Of a stretch of 64,000 bases of DNA, positions 43,820 to 56,363 are shown one piece after another. The position numbers were made by a program, and so were the translations under genes. Within the stretch, counting starts at the first letter, position 1. Each line of letters begins with the position of its first letter. Source of the stretch: Azolla caroliniana. Lineage: Eukaryota; Polypodiophyta. The notes beneath the pieces were generated by a model that worked only from the letters and a program-made list of their open reading frames with translations, searched no databases and was not told the DNA's origin. The stretch lies in contig JBHGNT010000014.1 in assembly GCA_043228905.1 (NCBI GenBank), positions 15,934,001 to 15,998,000 on the forward strand, read 5' to 3'.

Positions 43820-46800
43820 AAATTGGAATGATATGATAGAGAGACAAGACATACCAACTGGACACAGCAAAAACACATATGTATACAGTATATGTATTCA
43901 TAGCCAAATTGGACACACACAAACACACACATATGATGAGCTTTCTCTCGGCTTCTTTGATCGTTCTCTCGGTGTTCTTCCAAATGAATATCTCGCAAAT
44001 TTCGTGTCTCATATTTTTGTGCTGGGTTGTTGTATGAGTTCGATCAAAATTATCATTTTTTGGGGTGCTTTGTCCGTGTCTTTGTTCGGTAATCCGAGAA
44101 GCATGTGGAACCAACCTCATGAGTCATTGTTTCTTTCTTTTCGCCTTCGCAAGGCCCTATGCTAGCGAGGTGTTGTTCTTATTGAACGGCGGTACTTCAT
44201 TCTCTTTTTATTCTATGTCAAATGCGTGTGTTTGCAGTAAGGTGCGATTGAAGCTTCTCAATACTCTCACATTCTTGTAGCCTTGCAGTATACAACGTTA
44301 TTGAAACAATGAAAACTAAAGGCTAGTAGCCCATTCACGTTGAAATTATAATCGTACCTTATAACAAGCATGAGCAAAGCTTTTTGCCAATTTACAAAAA
44401 TGATATTAAGCACATTGAATCCAGCTTGCAATCTCTTTAAGCAATGACAGATTTATATATGAATGATCATGTGTTGATACGAACAATAATTTATACATTA
44501 TCAAATACACAGATATACATCCTCAACATGCAAGACATAGGATCAACACTCGTGTAGAATTGTAAATTCCCATTCAGAGATGCAAATATAGCTGATATAA
44601 AAACTCAAAACACAAGGCTTTGTCCATTAAAATAAGCACCATTACGATCCTAATTTCTCAAATTGACGTGCAATTTTAGTTATGGTAATAACTTCTTGCA
44701 AGGGAAAATAATAGAATTTGGCAAAAAAATTGGTGTCCCACACACGCATACACACACACACACACACATATATTCTAGCAAGGATATGGAATTCAGTATT
44801 ATACTCTAGTGAGCAAATAGAATTTATGAAATACAATGGTGGGATTAAGAAAGAAGGAAAAAAAAATTCAGAAGAATTTGAAGATGGATATTCCTTAGAT
44901 GAAGAAAATGTAGCTAGATGGTTCTTGTTAAGGAAATGGTTAATCTCTGTGGTTTTGTGATTTTGTGGTGAGTTCAGAGTTGAGTACAATACGTCCTCAC
45001 ACAAGGAGTATGAGTGATAAAAGAATAAAAGTAATCTCGATCGATGCAAAAGGCCTTCATACAAAGAGTGTGAGTACGAGAGCACAAGGATTTTGACACC
45101 AAGAGCATGATTGCGAGAGCTTAAAGAATGTGAATGATTAGAAATTAAGAGCGGATGCTTTGAACATTATAACTACACTACACAAATATTTATGAACTTA
45201 TATTATCGATGAGTAACTATGGAACTGAGTTAGCACGATTTTGCCACGGTTCTTGTAGTAAGTAAGTAGAACATTCGGAATCTACTCCAATTTCCCAAAT
45301 TCGACACGCACACCCGCATGTGTGTTGATGGTTGTGACTACAAAAGCTCTTGATTACTCAACGAGAAGGACTAGTAGAGACACAACCTTGAAATCCAAAT
45401 GTTCTTGGGAATAGCAATTTCTATGAAGCGCATTGTAATGCACATATGCATCTAGTCTAATGCACATATGCATCTAGTCATTTATTATTGGCATACTTAC
45501 ACCAACTCACTATATTCCCTCACTTGGACCATTCGTAAATAGGCTATGATGATATACCTTTTGGCGAAAGTATTATGACTGCAAATTATACAAAAATCAT
45601 GATTTTGGCTTCTTAAGTAGCTTATAAAATTTGTTCCTATGGTTTCAATGATAGTATTTGTACATTTTACCTCCAATTCCCACTTTGTTTGACTAAAATG
45701 CGATAACCGTATGACTTGGCAAATCAACATTACAAGAATGCAACTTTTACTTGTCCAAGTAACTTATATATTTGACATGACACGGTCCATCATAACACCA
45801 TACCCAATGTCAACTATCTTGCTAGTTTGTAGATGTAAACACCATACACTTCAAATGTCAAGGATACCTTCTAAGAAGCAACCTACAAATCCATGTTTAT
45901 TGTTATTGTAATTATTTTGTGGTTGTATTCATTCATTGAAATGCTCAAGTTTCTTGGAGCATCTTTGGGCTTTGTGGCAATCCAAACTTACATTTATGAT
46001 AGTCTCCATAGAAGGTCAAGGAACCTCAACTAATTTGAAATGCATGCATGGTTTTCAAACCCAAGCTTAGCCACTTCCATAAATCTCTTTATATGATCCT
46101 TGGGATTTTGCAACCAACAGTATGGGTCAATTGAAGCTTTGTTGTTTGATACTAAATCATAAGGGCCATATTTCAAGATTACACACAACCATTCATTAGT
46201 GAATTGGACCTTCCAAAAAATGTTGCATGAAGGCATCTTTGTTGGGATACATTTGTTTATGTTATAACTTTACAAGCTTGATGTTGTCACACATTCCATA
46301 ATACAAAATGTGAAAACAATAGATATTATTGCCCTTTAAAATAAAACATGAAAATATAGTACTAAAGGTCCTTGAAGAAACCCTAGCGTGAACAAGTTGT
46401 ACATATTTATTTGTTAGATTATGCACATACATCTAACAAGTGTGTATTGTTCTTAGCTCTAAAGCAAATTGGGAAGCATTGCCTTCATTTTGTACACAAT
46501 AGGACATTAGATACTTTACCCATATCTACCTCCATCTCACAATTTAATAATTTATAACCCTACATTATTAAACTAAATGATGGTATGGTGGCAAAGATTG
46601 TGCTTAAAGCTTAAAGTTGAGTGTTCAATATCGCATTCATTTTAATGTTTCTTAATTTGACATCATGTACACTAATAGTTTCTCCTAAAAATGACTTTAC
46701 ACAACCAAGAGTTGAAAATGGTAATATTGCCTCTAAATGAAAATGTTAATAAATTCATATTCATGGCCTTACATGAACTAATTTAAATACATGAAGTGAG

Positions 46801-48091
46801 CATATAGAGACAAAATGGCACTTTGTGAATGAATCTCTCTAAAATAAGTGAGAAATTAAGAAAACAAAAAAAAACATTTTAGCTCAACAAAAAGGACTCC
46901 AACATGCACATAAAAATCTTTCTAGTATCATAGTATGCACAAATTTCTAGATTAAAATCTTGAGGTCTAATATTAAAAAGGACCACATGCTCAACTACAA
47001 CTTACCCAAATTTCTTGAAACCCAAAACTAATAGAAACCCAAACAAGAATAGATCAAGGTTATGTCAACAAAATTCATCAAGCACAAATAACACCAATAA
47101 ATACACTGCAGGAATACTTGATATCCTACACCCACTATCACAATCCTATTCCTCTACAATGGGGAGATCTACATCCGAGTTACAACAATGTACCAACAAG
47201 AAAGCGCTAGAATACTTGTTGTGTGTTATTCATGTTCATAAATCAACTAGGGAGTACAAATAATGTGATAACTATCACAACACTGCCACTAGGTTAAGGT
47301 GCACTTCCCCTATCCCTTAAAATGGACAGCACTACTTTAACAACAGAGGTCGGTCAGCAATACGTGTTCGAAAAACTTCCTAATATAAACCCCCATGTTT
47401 CATTGAGGATGCTAAAGATCAATAAGCAAGTCACAGTGAAGACTTGCCAATCTAGCAGCAAAATTCTAGAGTTCCTATGTGCTTTTCATTATTTCTCAGT
47501 TTCGTACAAAAGATAAATCGCTCACTTGCTAAACTGGAACCCATAGAAGTCAAAACATCAAGTAAACTATGTATTCTACACTTTACAAATTTATACAAGA
47601 GTGCGATGTGATCAAATAAATAAATCAAAGCCATTAAAAAATTTCAACCTAAGATGCTTAAAATTGCAGAGTTTCTATTTGGTAACAAAGGTGTCTAGAT
47701 AAGAATGTCATGACAGCCCACAGCTCGAGTTCCACATAGGTTTTTTTCATCTATGCACATTAGCAAATCATGATGTCTCAAGCAACATCAGAGAATACAA
47801 TTACATAAACCTTGCTATACATGCACAAATATGCATTGGCTTTCCGATAAAAAGACAAAAAAAAAACTATAAAATCCAGCCTGGCTTTTGGGAGACTCAC
47901 ATCGTAAATGTCCCGGGCTCCATAACCTTCTGCTGATTATGTTTCCAAATTGCTAAAAATTATAAAGCCGATGTATCCTCACTTAAGAGGCACAATGCAA
48001 AGCAAGGATAACCAAAACAAAAAACAAGTTCATCACATTGCATTGCACCCCAGCTCAACTGATAGTTTTGCTATTTATCCACCCATATGAT
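43820..48091. other. Intergenic region, no gene recognised
   Basis: AT-rich sequence with a CA microsatellite (about 44745-44768). A minus-strand frame at 46030-46236 contains NPKDHIKRFMEVAKLGFENH, vaguely like a retrotransposon gag, but the match is too weak to call. The part from about 47600 rightward may include the 3' UTR of the TFIIS/SPOC gene. Confidence 0.45.
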
Positions 48092-51000
48092 TCACTGGGG
48101 CCAATGTTTTTGACTTCTGTAGAGTTCTGGCCTTGACATAGGAAGCATGCCCCTGTTAGATGCTAGATAAAACTGTGCTGCAGGAGTTGCTCCTGCATCC
48201 CCTCCTTCCAATGGTACTGGTGACGACAATAACAATGGTGCAGTCGGCGGCATACTTTGCCAGCTTCTATTGTTTCCCGGTGCCTGTGTACCAGGGTCAA
48301 TGGATGGTGTTTCTGGACACCACTCTGGCATATCATCATCATTCCAAAGTCTGCTTGCCCGTCCCCTATGTCCAGCACTCATGGTGGTAGATTCATCAGA
48401 AGACATATGAGGTCGCCCATACAAAGATGTGCCTGATAGCAGTCCTGGATGTTGACTAGACCCTACATGTATGTGACTTGTTTGTGCATGTAATGATAGA
48501 GGTCTTGTTTGCTCCAGTTGACCAGATGCATGAGAAAAAATTAGTCTTGGAAATGATGGCTGCAAGCCAGATATATTTGATGTTTCATGCTGGGAATTGA
48601 ACCTCCCAGCATGTTGCTGTGAAGGGTTCCCTACAGAATTCTGAATGTGAGGAGCTTGCATATGAAGGGGAAGAGTTCCAGGAGGAACTTCAGAATGTTG
48701 GGCACTACTATATGGCAAAATAGTCTGCGCAGAAAATTCATACTCTGGAAGATCGTCACTTTCGTCCATTGCAAACCTACGTTTCATAGCTTTTGGTCCA
48801 AATCCAGGCGGCAAATCATCGCCAATATTTAATTCTTGCTTCAAATCTTTCTCTAACCCTTCAGATTTGCCCCTGCCAGACCTAGAGCCTTGGAAGGATC
48901 TAGAAAACTCCAAGGGCTCACATGTGCGTTGCTCTCGTATGTTTGACGTGCACTTATTTGTCAGACTAATCATGCCACCTTCAACATTTTTATTAGGTAT
49001 TGAAACATCTTTTTGCAAGTTTACAAAAGACACTGGAGCATGATGATTTTCATACTCTTTGGAAGTTGGTAATGGAAGAAGAGGGGCTTTAGATCTAGCA
49101 ATAATATTTCCACTCCATTGGATTCCATTAGGGCGTGTTGGAGAATCCAGTTGTGCTGATAAAGCACTCTTGTTTGCATTGAAGTAGTGACCGGATGGTT
49201 TATGGGTAGTCGTCGATGGTATAAGGCTTCGTCTGCACACAACAAAACCAACTAGCAACCCTTCTTCCTCAACCAAAACCTGATCTACGGTAAGATATCC
49301 ATGATCAACGAGCAGCCTTAAAGAGTTACCACTTCCGGGAAACAGGTAAAGTTCATATCCTGGAAGTGGCTCGGCATAGCCTACTCTTTCTCCTCGTTGA
49401 TATTGGTTGGCAGCCTGCAGTGGTTCATTATCCCACTATCAGAATACTTATAATCCATATTAACTTTCCTGACTATAAAAACAACTGATTTAGACATAGA
49501 AAATTCTGCCTAATTTAATCACCAATAGCATGAGTTTCTGAGACTACATAATGCATCATCACTCATGATAAATGAAGCTAGACAATCTTCTCACTCTCAC
49601 CTCTTTCAAAGCATTTATGGAAGCCACATGATCTGATTCTTTCCGATCTACTTGGCATGTTGTAACCTGAAAGAAAATAATGCATAAAGTTTATATCAAA
49701 CAAGAAAATCATTTCATGAAATGCCTCATGCATCAGAGCAATAAATTAATGGAATTTCCAAAACGCATTTATCTTTTTGATGTGTTAGCTTACCATAACA
49801 GCTCGTGCCCGAGACAGTCGAAGCTCTTGCAGAAACCTCTCAAGAGCATCTAGCTTTACTCTACCCTTGATCTCAATCTGCTTTGGCCAATTTTGCAATT
49901 CTATTGCATCACCACTGATGCAAAATGGAAAGGAACAGAACATTTTATTGAATGAACAAAAAAATAAAATTATATCGCACCAAAATCAGCGTCATAACCA
50001 AAACAAATATAGCAGATTACATCTTTAAGACCTTTCGGACCAATCAAATCAAAGTTCAAACAGTTCAAATTCAGAGTCCATATTGTAAGTTATACATCCT
50101 CGCTTTTATAAGTCCATACTTACATTAGGGTTCATGCTGTGGTCATGCAGATGCAAGTCCATATACACATTTGTAATGTTAGTAGATTAGCATTATTTGA
50201 AAACATAATGTCCAACTATTTTTGTCAAATGTGCTTGGCTGTATCAAGCATAATTTTTCATCGTGATTATATTTTTTGCTCACATGCTGTGGCTAGAGAT
50301 TGCTCACATAATGTATTGATACACTTTTAAACACAGGCATACGTGCACTCTGTTCTGTTAAATTCCTGTAAAAGCCTTTTGACTTCAACTCTCTTTAATT
50401 TAGAAAATTTAGATATCACTGACCACATCCTTGAATGTATGCCAAACACTCTCATTACTATTGCAGAAGTTCTTTTCGCGCTGCATATCTATGCATGCAT
50501 ACATGTATGCAGTATTTATTCGATGCATGTGTGTACACATGTCACACGCATCACTGATATAGATATATATGCATCCATATTGGTTGGTTGTGTTTTTCTT
50601 TACTGATTATCCAAGTTCCCTTTCGACATTTGAAAAATTGGCAACTATGAGAAAATACAGGAATACAGGAATTTAGTAAGTACTTCTGTCTGAATCCTGA
50701 TATTGTTGCCTTCATAAATATTTCACACCAGCCAATGCAGATGTATTTTAGTAAATGAAGGGGGGGCTTCTAATTATCAGAGGCACCTTTTATTTCATTT
50801 ATTAGGAAATATGAATGCATTTTGGCACTATATCAATGTGAGGAACATGAACCCTATTGCAATACAATCATAATGAAAAAAACCTCAAATCAGTTCCAAA
50901 ACTGGAAAGTGTTCCAGGATGTCTTAGGCCATCAGATAGCATGTTCCATAACAGATAAACAGCCACTTTTCACTGTTATTAAAGATTCCATGATCACAGG

Positions 51001-54000
51001 CTTTCAATTTATTCTCTTATTTGTAAATGCCTAGGACACTTAGTCTGCCACCAGGTGCAATCCCTATATTTCCCAAAACCTGTAGATCGAAGAAAGCTAC
51101 CACATTTATTTCTGTCCACAAAATCACATAGGAATTCTCCAGTCAGCATAAAGGGCAGGGTATCCCAACAGCACTTTCACAATCTTCTGTTTGCCTGGGT
51201 TGCAAAGCTTTAGTGGTAACTTGCCCCTCCATCTACTGCAACAATAGGTTTGCAACTTTATAGTAGAGCCCATATTGTGGCAGTCTGCTGTTGTGATTCA
51301 CTCTTACTTCACCAAGGATACTGTAATGGAAACCCTAATTGCAATATTCCCACAACAAAATCACTGAGTAACATTACAGTACAGAATTTCTGATGCTAGA
51401 AATAATCACCACAGAGTTCATAGCTTTGAGAAAATTGAAGGTAATGATTTATACACATTGGACATAGTTGCACTAATGGAAATGAGCTGTAAGGAGACAA
51501 ACTTAAGTGCAAAGATTACAGTAATCTAGATTTTTGTATTCAAGGGTGTAAAAGTAGGAGAAGAATGTGGTTACCAATGACCATCATTGAAGGCTATAAA
51601 CAGAAAAGTGGAAATGAACTTCCTATTCAATTTGACTTCAAAGTTTGTCTCAGCATGGCTGTAAACATTACAGCACAGGCAATCAGTAGAAGACTTCTCT
51701 GCAGGAAGTTTTGGAAATCAAATACATATCACCGTGATAGAAAGTAAATATCAAGTCACAAGGTGATACCTGTGGAATGGGAAAAAAAGCCAATTGCAAG
51801 CACAGCTGTTATGTGAAGCAAATCTATTTAGATACACAAGAACACATCATTATTGAAGTTTATGAGCCTCAGAAATAAGGGTTTTCTCTAACGATACAAG
51901 TTTACGTATGCCCCTTATTCAACCTCATGTAAATGTTGGTTTGGGCTTGTAAATAAAATGATTCAGAAAAATCTGACAGCTACTATAAAAATTCGTTTAT
52001 ATGCAGAAGTGCTAGCATTTACAAAACCTGACATGCAGAATGTGCCAGAGTCAAAACAGAAACCAAATCCAGTTTTCAAATTCTAGCATGACTGCAAAAA
52101 AAGCACTCTTAACAATGTCATATTGAATCCTGGCTACAAATCGTGGCGTACATGTACACTATGTATATATGTGTGTGAGAACTTGAACCAACGTAGCAGA
52201 AAAGTTGGTTGGGTATGAAAAACCCAAATCCAGTTTTCAAATTCTAGCATGAGAGCAAGAAAAGCACTCTTAACATTTTCCTATTGAAACCTGGCTACAA
52301 ATTGTGGCATACGTGTACACAACATATACAGGTATATCGTGTATATATGTGTGTGTGTGTGTGTGGTAATTTGAACCAGAGTAAGTAGCAGAGAAGTTGG
52401 GTATGTAGGCATCAAAGCCAAGATTTCTGACTGGCTGTGTTCTTGAATTATACCATGCATTTTTTACATCCAAGTTTCCTTTAGTTCCCCATCTTTGGAA
52501 TTTTTTAACTATTTGTCAAACTGGACAATATCAATGTCAGTCTAATATACTGCAGGGACCCAAAAGGTCTGTTCATCTGATACCAAATCATTGGACTTTT
52601 TAACTGTTTGTCAAAATAGAAGAAATCGATGTGAACTAACATACTGTGAGAGCCTAAAAATCCACACGCATCTGATATCCGAAATTCCCATATACTTCTG
52701 CCTCACATAAAATAGGCATGAAGAAGTTATGGTTCATTAATAACACGCTTCCTTTTGCCACAACCAGCTAAGCTAAGAATGTCTATTAGAAAAGTAATCA
52801 ATAGGTAGCAGTTAACTCAGAAGGAAAATAGCTAATTACTGACAGCACAGAGACTCGGTATCCTCCATCAAAGTCATCAAAAAGGAATCAGCACAAACAA
52901 AAAAGCAAGCACAAAACTCAGGTCAAACTTGCTCAAATATTGCATGAACAGAGTGATGGTGCCTTACCATGCAGGGTCAGGAAAATCCCACAAATTTCAT
53001 TCTAGTAAAAGGCAACAGAAATTTACCTTTTATAAATGGCAAGGATCGGTGAAATTTCGCAACCTGACAGTTGGAAGCTCCCTTCCCAAAGCGTCTCATT
53101 GAAGTTATGCTCATTTTTTCTTTCCTTCAGAGACATTAACCCATTCTTGGTGACCCCAGACTCTTGAGAACTGTGATTTGGACTCTTAACAATCTTTTGA
53201 GGCGCCCTATCCTTTGAATTGCCAGAAACGATGTCCGAATCAGTATCACCAGAATCCACTGCAGACTCTTTCTTAATACCTAGGCATTCACCAAGGGCAA
53301 TAATCACAGAAAGGTTAATACTCACTTCCCTTTGAAAATCATTTTTTATTTTAGCTCCCCTTTATAAAATACCTGCAAACATCTCAGAATTTAATTCTCT
53401 AATAGCCAATTTTGGTTGTTTCCCTCCATTTACATCAACTGTGGTATTGCCAGTTTCCTGAGTAACAGACGAAGACTCTGGCACATCTGCTGCTTCTTGT
53501 TTAATTGGCAATGCAACTCTCTGCTGTGAGCCAGCAGTAACCACTTCAGTAAGTACATCATCCTTTTCGACTGTCACTTCAAATTCACCCTTATGCGTCT
53601 TTTTCACCAATCTGGGTTGGCCTCCATCTGGCTCAGTAAGCACAATCATATGAGCAAATTCCTCAGCTTTGGCTATCCTCCATTCTGATAACTCTTTCGA
53701 AGCTAGTTGTTCGGCGTTCATGCTACACAAATTCTCAGGGGTTATCTCCCCAGAAAGAACACGTGCCCTGAGTTCTGGGTTAGAACGATCTTTCAAATTG
53801 AAAAGCAAGGAGCGAGCTTTCTCTTTATATTTCCTATTGACTCCGCCAAAATGCCTGTACATCTCTGATTCAACATCAAAGGCAACTCTCTCTGCAAGAT
53901 CAGGTGCTTTCTTGAAACTCTTATCTTCTACTTCTACGCTCTCTACTTCCAACTTCATTTTCTTGGAAGGGTTCTCCTCTACTTCTAATGAATCTGGATT

Positions 54001-54450
54001 TTCCTCATTTACAAAGTTGCTTTCATCTTCAATCTTACTCTGACCTTCTTTACTGATCTTCTCCTCATCTAAGGCTACAGAACCTAGAGTTTCCTGTTCC
54101 TTATTTGTCGTTTCTTGCACAATTTCCCTGGGCTGGGAAACTGCATTTGTACGATTTTCTGTTTCTGAAATTAAATTTTGACCCTTATCATCGTCACCTA
54201 CAGTAAGTGTGGAGGAAATAATTCGATCCTTGTCATCAATTAACCGAAGTGCTGCAGCTAAAGAATCCCGTAACTTACACCTTACAGTGTCATCACTCTC
54301 ATTGATCTTGGGGGATGGCAATTGAGCAGTGTCTGCTGCCCTTCTGCTCTGTGTCCGCTTCATGCTCACTTCTGTCTTTGGATATTTCGGATTCAGCATG
54401 GGTCCCTTCATGTACTGGTGATTATCCATGGGAGGTTGCAGCAAGTGCAC
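48092..54450 (-). CDS. TFIIS central domain and SPOC domain protein
   Basis: Five coding exons join in frame: 54450-53373, 53279-53027, 49914-49794, 49666-49601 and 49414-48092. Their introns have GT...AG borders and consistent phases. Total coding length is 2841 bases, 946 residues. The first exon has a low-complexity acidic stretch and then a TFIIS-type central domain (VAFDVESEMYRHFGGVNRKY, LKDRSNPELRARVLSGEITP, ASKELSEWRIAKAEE). The SPOC domain starts in exon 2 (LWEGSFQLSGCEISPILAIY), continues through exon 3 (EIKGRVKLDALERFLQELRL) and exon 4, and ends in exon 5 (RVGYAEPLPGYELYLFPG). The tail is rich in P, S, H and Q and includes WNDDDMPEWCPE. This domain pair is that of DIDO/PHF3/Bye1 proteins, which bind RNA polymerase II; the plant versions are At5g11430-like. 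I infer a nuclear role in transcription elongation. No PHD finger is visible. The alternative start at 54429 (M-D-N-H-Q) is possible. Confidence 0.9.
49915..53026 (-). other. Large intron of the TFIIS/SPOC gene
   Basis: A 3.1-kb intron separates the two halves of the SPOC domain, with donor AAAAG|GTAAAT at 53027 and acceptor CATCAG|TGGTGATG at 49914. It contains a tandem repeat (52063-52385) and TG microsatellites; no foreign gene is seen. Confidence 0.85.
52063..52385. repeat. 161-bp tandem duplication in the large intron
   Basis: Two copies beginning near 52063 and 52224 share CCAGTTTTCAAATTCTAGCA, AGCACTCTTAACA, CTGGCTACAAAT and a TATATATGTGTGTG tail. Several substitutions and a TG-run expansion in the second copy show that it is not recent. 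Confidence 0.85.
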
Positions 54451-54770
54451 ATTAAAAAAGCTTGGTGAAAACTAATCTGCATCTTCCCTCTCTTGAATTT
54501 GCTTGTTTCTTTGGTTTCCTTCTTCGTTCACCTGGAGTTTTTCAAAGACAACCGTAGGTCAATCTCTTCACTATTAAACATGCTGAAAATTTACAGACAG
54601 AAAGCACATACTGTACATATGCATACATAGAGTTTTTCACAGACAAGCGTAGGTCAATCTCTTCACTATTAAAAATGCTGAAATTTTACAGACAGAAAGC
54701 ACATACCGTACATATGCATACATACACACACACACACACACATATGTAGAGAAAGCGAGAGAATGAGAAT
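54451..54770 (-). other. 5' UTR/intron region with a 95-bp tandem duplication
   Basis: Copies start near 54535 and 54630, with GTAGGTCAATCTCTTCACTA and ACAGACAGAAAGCACATAC in each. The region sits upstream of the presumed start codon of the TFIIS/SPOC gene and likely holds non-coding exons or introns. Confidence 0.5.
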
Positions 54771-55500
54771 GAGGACAATTTCACGCTTTTATTCAATCTT
54801 GCCGCCACAAATCAAAAGCAGTCCTCTGGAAGAAAGGCCTAAGAGCACAAACACACAGGAATACAGGTAAAGAAGAAAGGGAGATACACAAAAACACATA
54901 CGATAATACACTACAGACAAGCTCCACTACAAGAAGAAGAAGAAGAAGAAGAAGAAATAAAAGGGCAGGGAAGATCCCCCTCCACACACACACAAACACA
55001 CACACAAGCACAAGCACACATACTCTCTCTCTCTATGTCTCTCTCTCTCTCTCACACACACATACACCGTGTTATGCTTACCTGTGCTGGCAAGAAAAAA
55101 GATCGGATATGTATGGTGGGTAGGAGCAGTAGACCCTCTCTGTCTTCCTGGCTGCTGATGCTTCTTCTTCTTCTTCTTCTTCTTGGAGGAGGAGGAGGAG
55201 GAGGAGGGGGGAGGGGGAGGAACTGATGATGGGTTATTTCCTGATTTCTTGCTTTCTTAGCGGCGATGGAAATCTGCAGCAGAGCAGAGATGATGGATGG
55301 ATGGACGGATGGATGGGTCGAGGGAGAAGGAGGGAGGAGAAGAGAGGCGGTGGGGGCGGCAGAGTTCATTCAGATTGGGCGGACAAAAGAAAAACGAAAG
55401 AGCAGACAGAGCTTGGCCGCCCAAAGACATTATTATGTATTCCTTATGGACTCTGGGACTCTCTCTGCAAAGAGAGAGAGAGAGAGAGAGAAAGAAAGAG
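54771..55500. repeat. Promoter/5' UTR of the TFIIS/SPOC gene, microsatellite-rich
   Basis: In order: a GAA run (about 54930-54957), CT and CA runs (about 55022-55065), a TTC run (about 55162-55184) followed by a GGA run (to about 55205), and a GA run (about 55470-55490). The GC-rich patch near 55200-55400 fits a transcription start zone. Open frames over it are repeat artefacts. Confidence 0.5.
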
Positions 55501-55501
55501 A

Positions 55502-55747
55502 GAACATTAGAGTTAGTAAGGGAGCTAGGCACTCTCTCGCGTATATGATGTGTTCTGCTCGCAATCCTGTGTGGTCCATGGACTTCCTATGTTGTAATTT
55601 CTTTATGACCTTCGTGACCCTAGAGGTCGTGAAGAGTGTCCCCACAGTAGGTCGGGGTGTGGAAGGCATTGGAATGGGTGGTTGGTTTGGGATGTGGTAA
55701 AGTCTCTCTGTATAAGTGTGCCAAGTTTTGGGATCTTCGATGGGTGT
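55502..55747 (-). pseudogene. LINE (non-LTR) reverse transcriptase fragment
   Basis: A minus-strand frame reads from TPIEDPKTWHTYTERLYH to SRVTKVIKKLQHRKSMDHTG and LRAEHIIYARECLAPLLTLM. The latter is the usual opening of LINE RT domains (hydrophobic-K-x-L-x-x-x-K-x-x-G-x-D-G, then E-H-x-x-Y-A). It ends at a GA microsatellite. Only the start of RT is present; no YADD box or endonuclease is seen. It lies just upstream of the presumed start of the TFIIS/SPOC gene. Confidence 0.6.
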
Positions 55748-55949
55748 TTGTGGTCTTGGTTCCCGTAATCTCTTCCATGCAGATCTTCGTGAAAAACCCC
55801 TCATCAACAAGACTATCGCTCTCGAAGAAGAAGAAGAAGAAGAAGAAGAAGTCGAGAGAGTAGCAATAGGCATATACCATCGACAAATTCGAGACCAATA
55901 TCCTCGACACAACAAACACAGAAGGACTTCCTCCGGATCACGCGGCCGT

Positions 55950-56355
55950 TAACAATCGGTAACGGTTCAGTTCGAGAGGGTCAAAACCGAACCGGTTTAG
56001 ACCCGAACCATTTAAAATTTTTGAAACCTGAACCGAACCACGAAACCGTTAAACTATTAAACCGTTACCACCGTGGTTCGGTTTCGGTCTTCAACTTAGG
56101 TCAATTTTTAATTTTTTTAATTTTTTAGATTTATAATATTTCATTATTTTAAAATTTTAAAGATGTTCCTAAAATGTGAGAATAAGTCTAAAAATGAAAA
56201 GATAGTTTTTAAACAAAAAAAATTTAATTTTAAAAATAAAAAACTGTTAAACCGTTTAAACCACGGTTTTTGACTATTGAAACCGAACCGAACCGTTGAA
56301 ACCATTAATTCGTTAAGTTGCGTTTTCGTGGTTCGAGAACCATTGCCGATTGTTA
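55950..56355 (+). mobile_element. hAT-type miniature element (406 bp)
   Basis: The 8-bp flanks GCGGCCGT (55942-55949) and GCGGCTGT (56356-56363) differ at one base. The inverted ends are TAACAATCGGTAACGGTTC at the left and, read on the other strand, TAACAATCGGCAATGGTTC from the right, 17 of 19 identical. The interior carries AACCGAACCG motifs and an AT-rich middle, with no coding frame. It is the same kind of element as that at 39599. Confidence 0.88.
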
Positions 56356-56363
56356 GCGGCTGT

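Noticed and set aside
46030-46236. Possible gag-like frame on the minus strand
   Set aside because: A short hydrophobic-charged pattern only; no zinc knuckle, neighbours or LTRs support it.
55052-55548. Proline- or arginine-rich frames near the TFIIS/SPOC promoter
   Set aside because: Produced by GGA, CT and GA runs; no supporting motif or splice context. Better read as 5' UTR or promoter.
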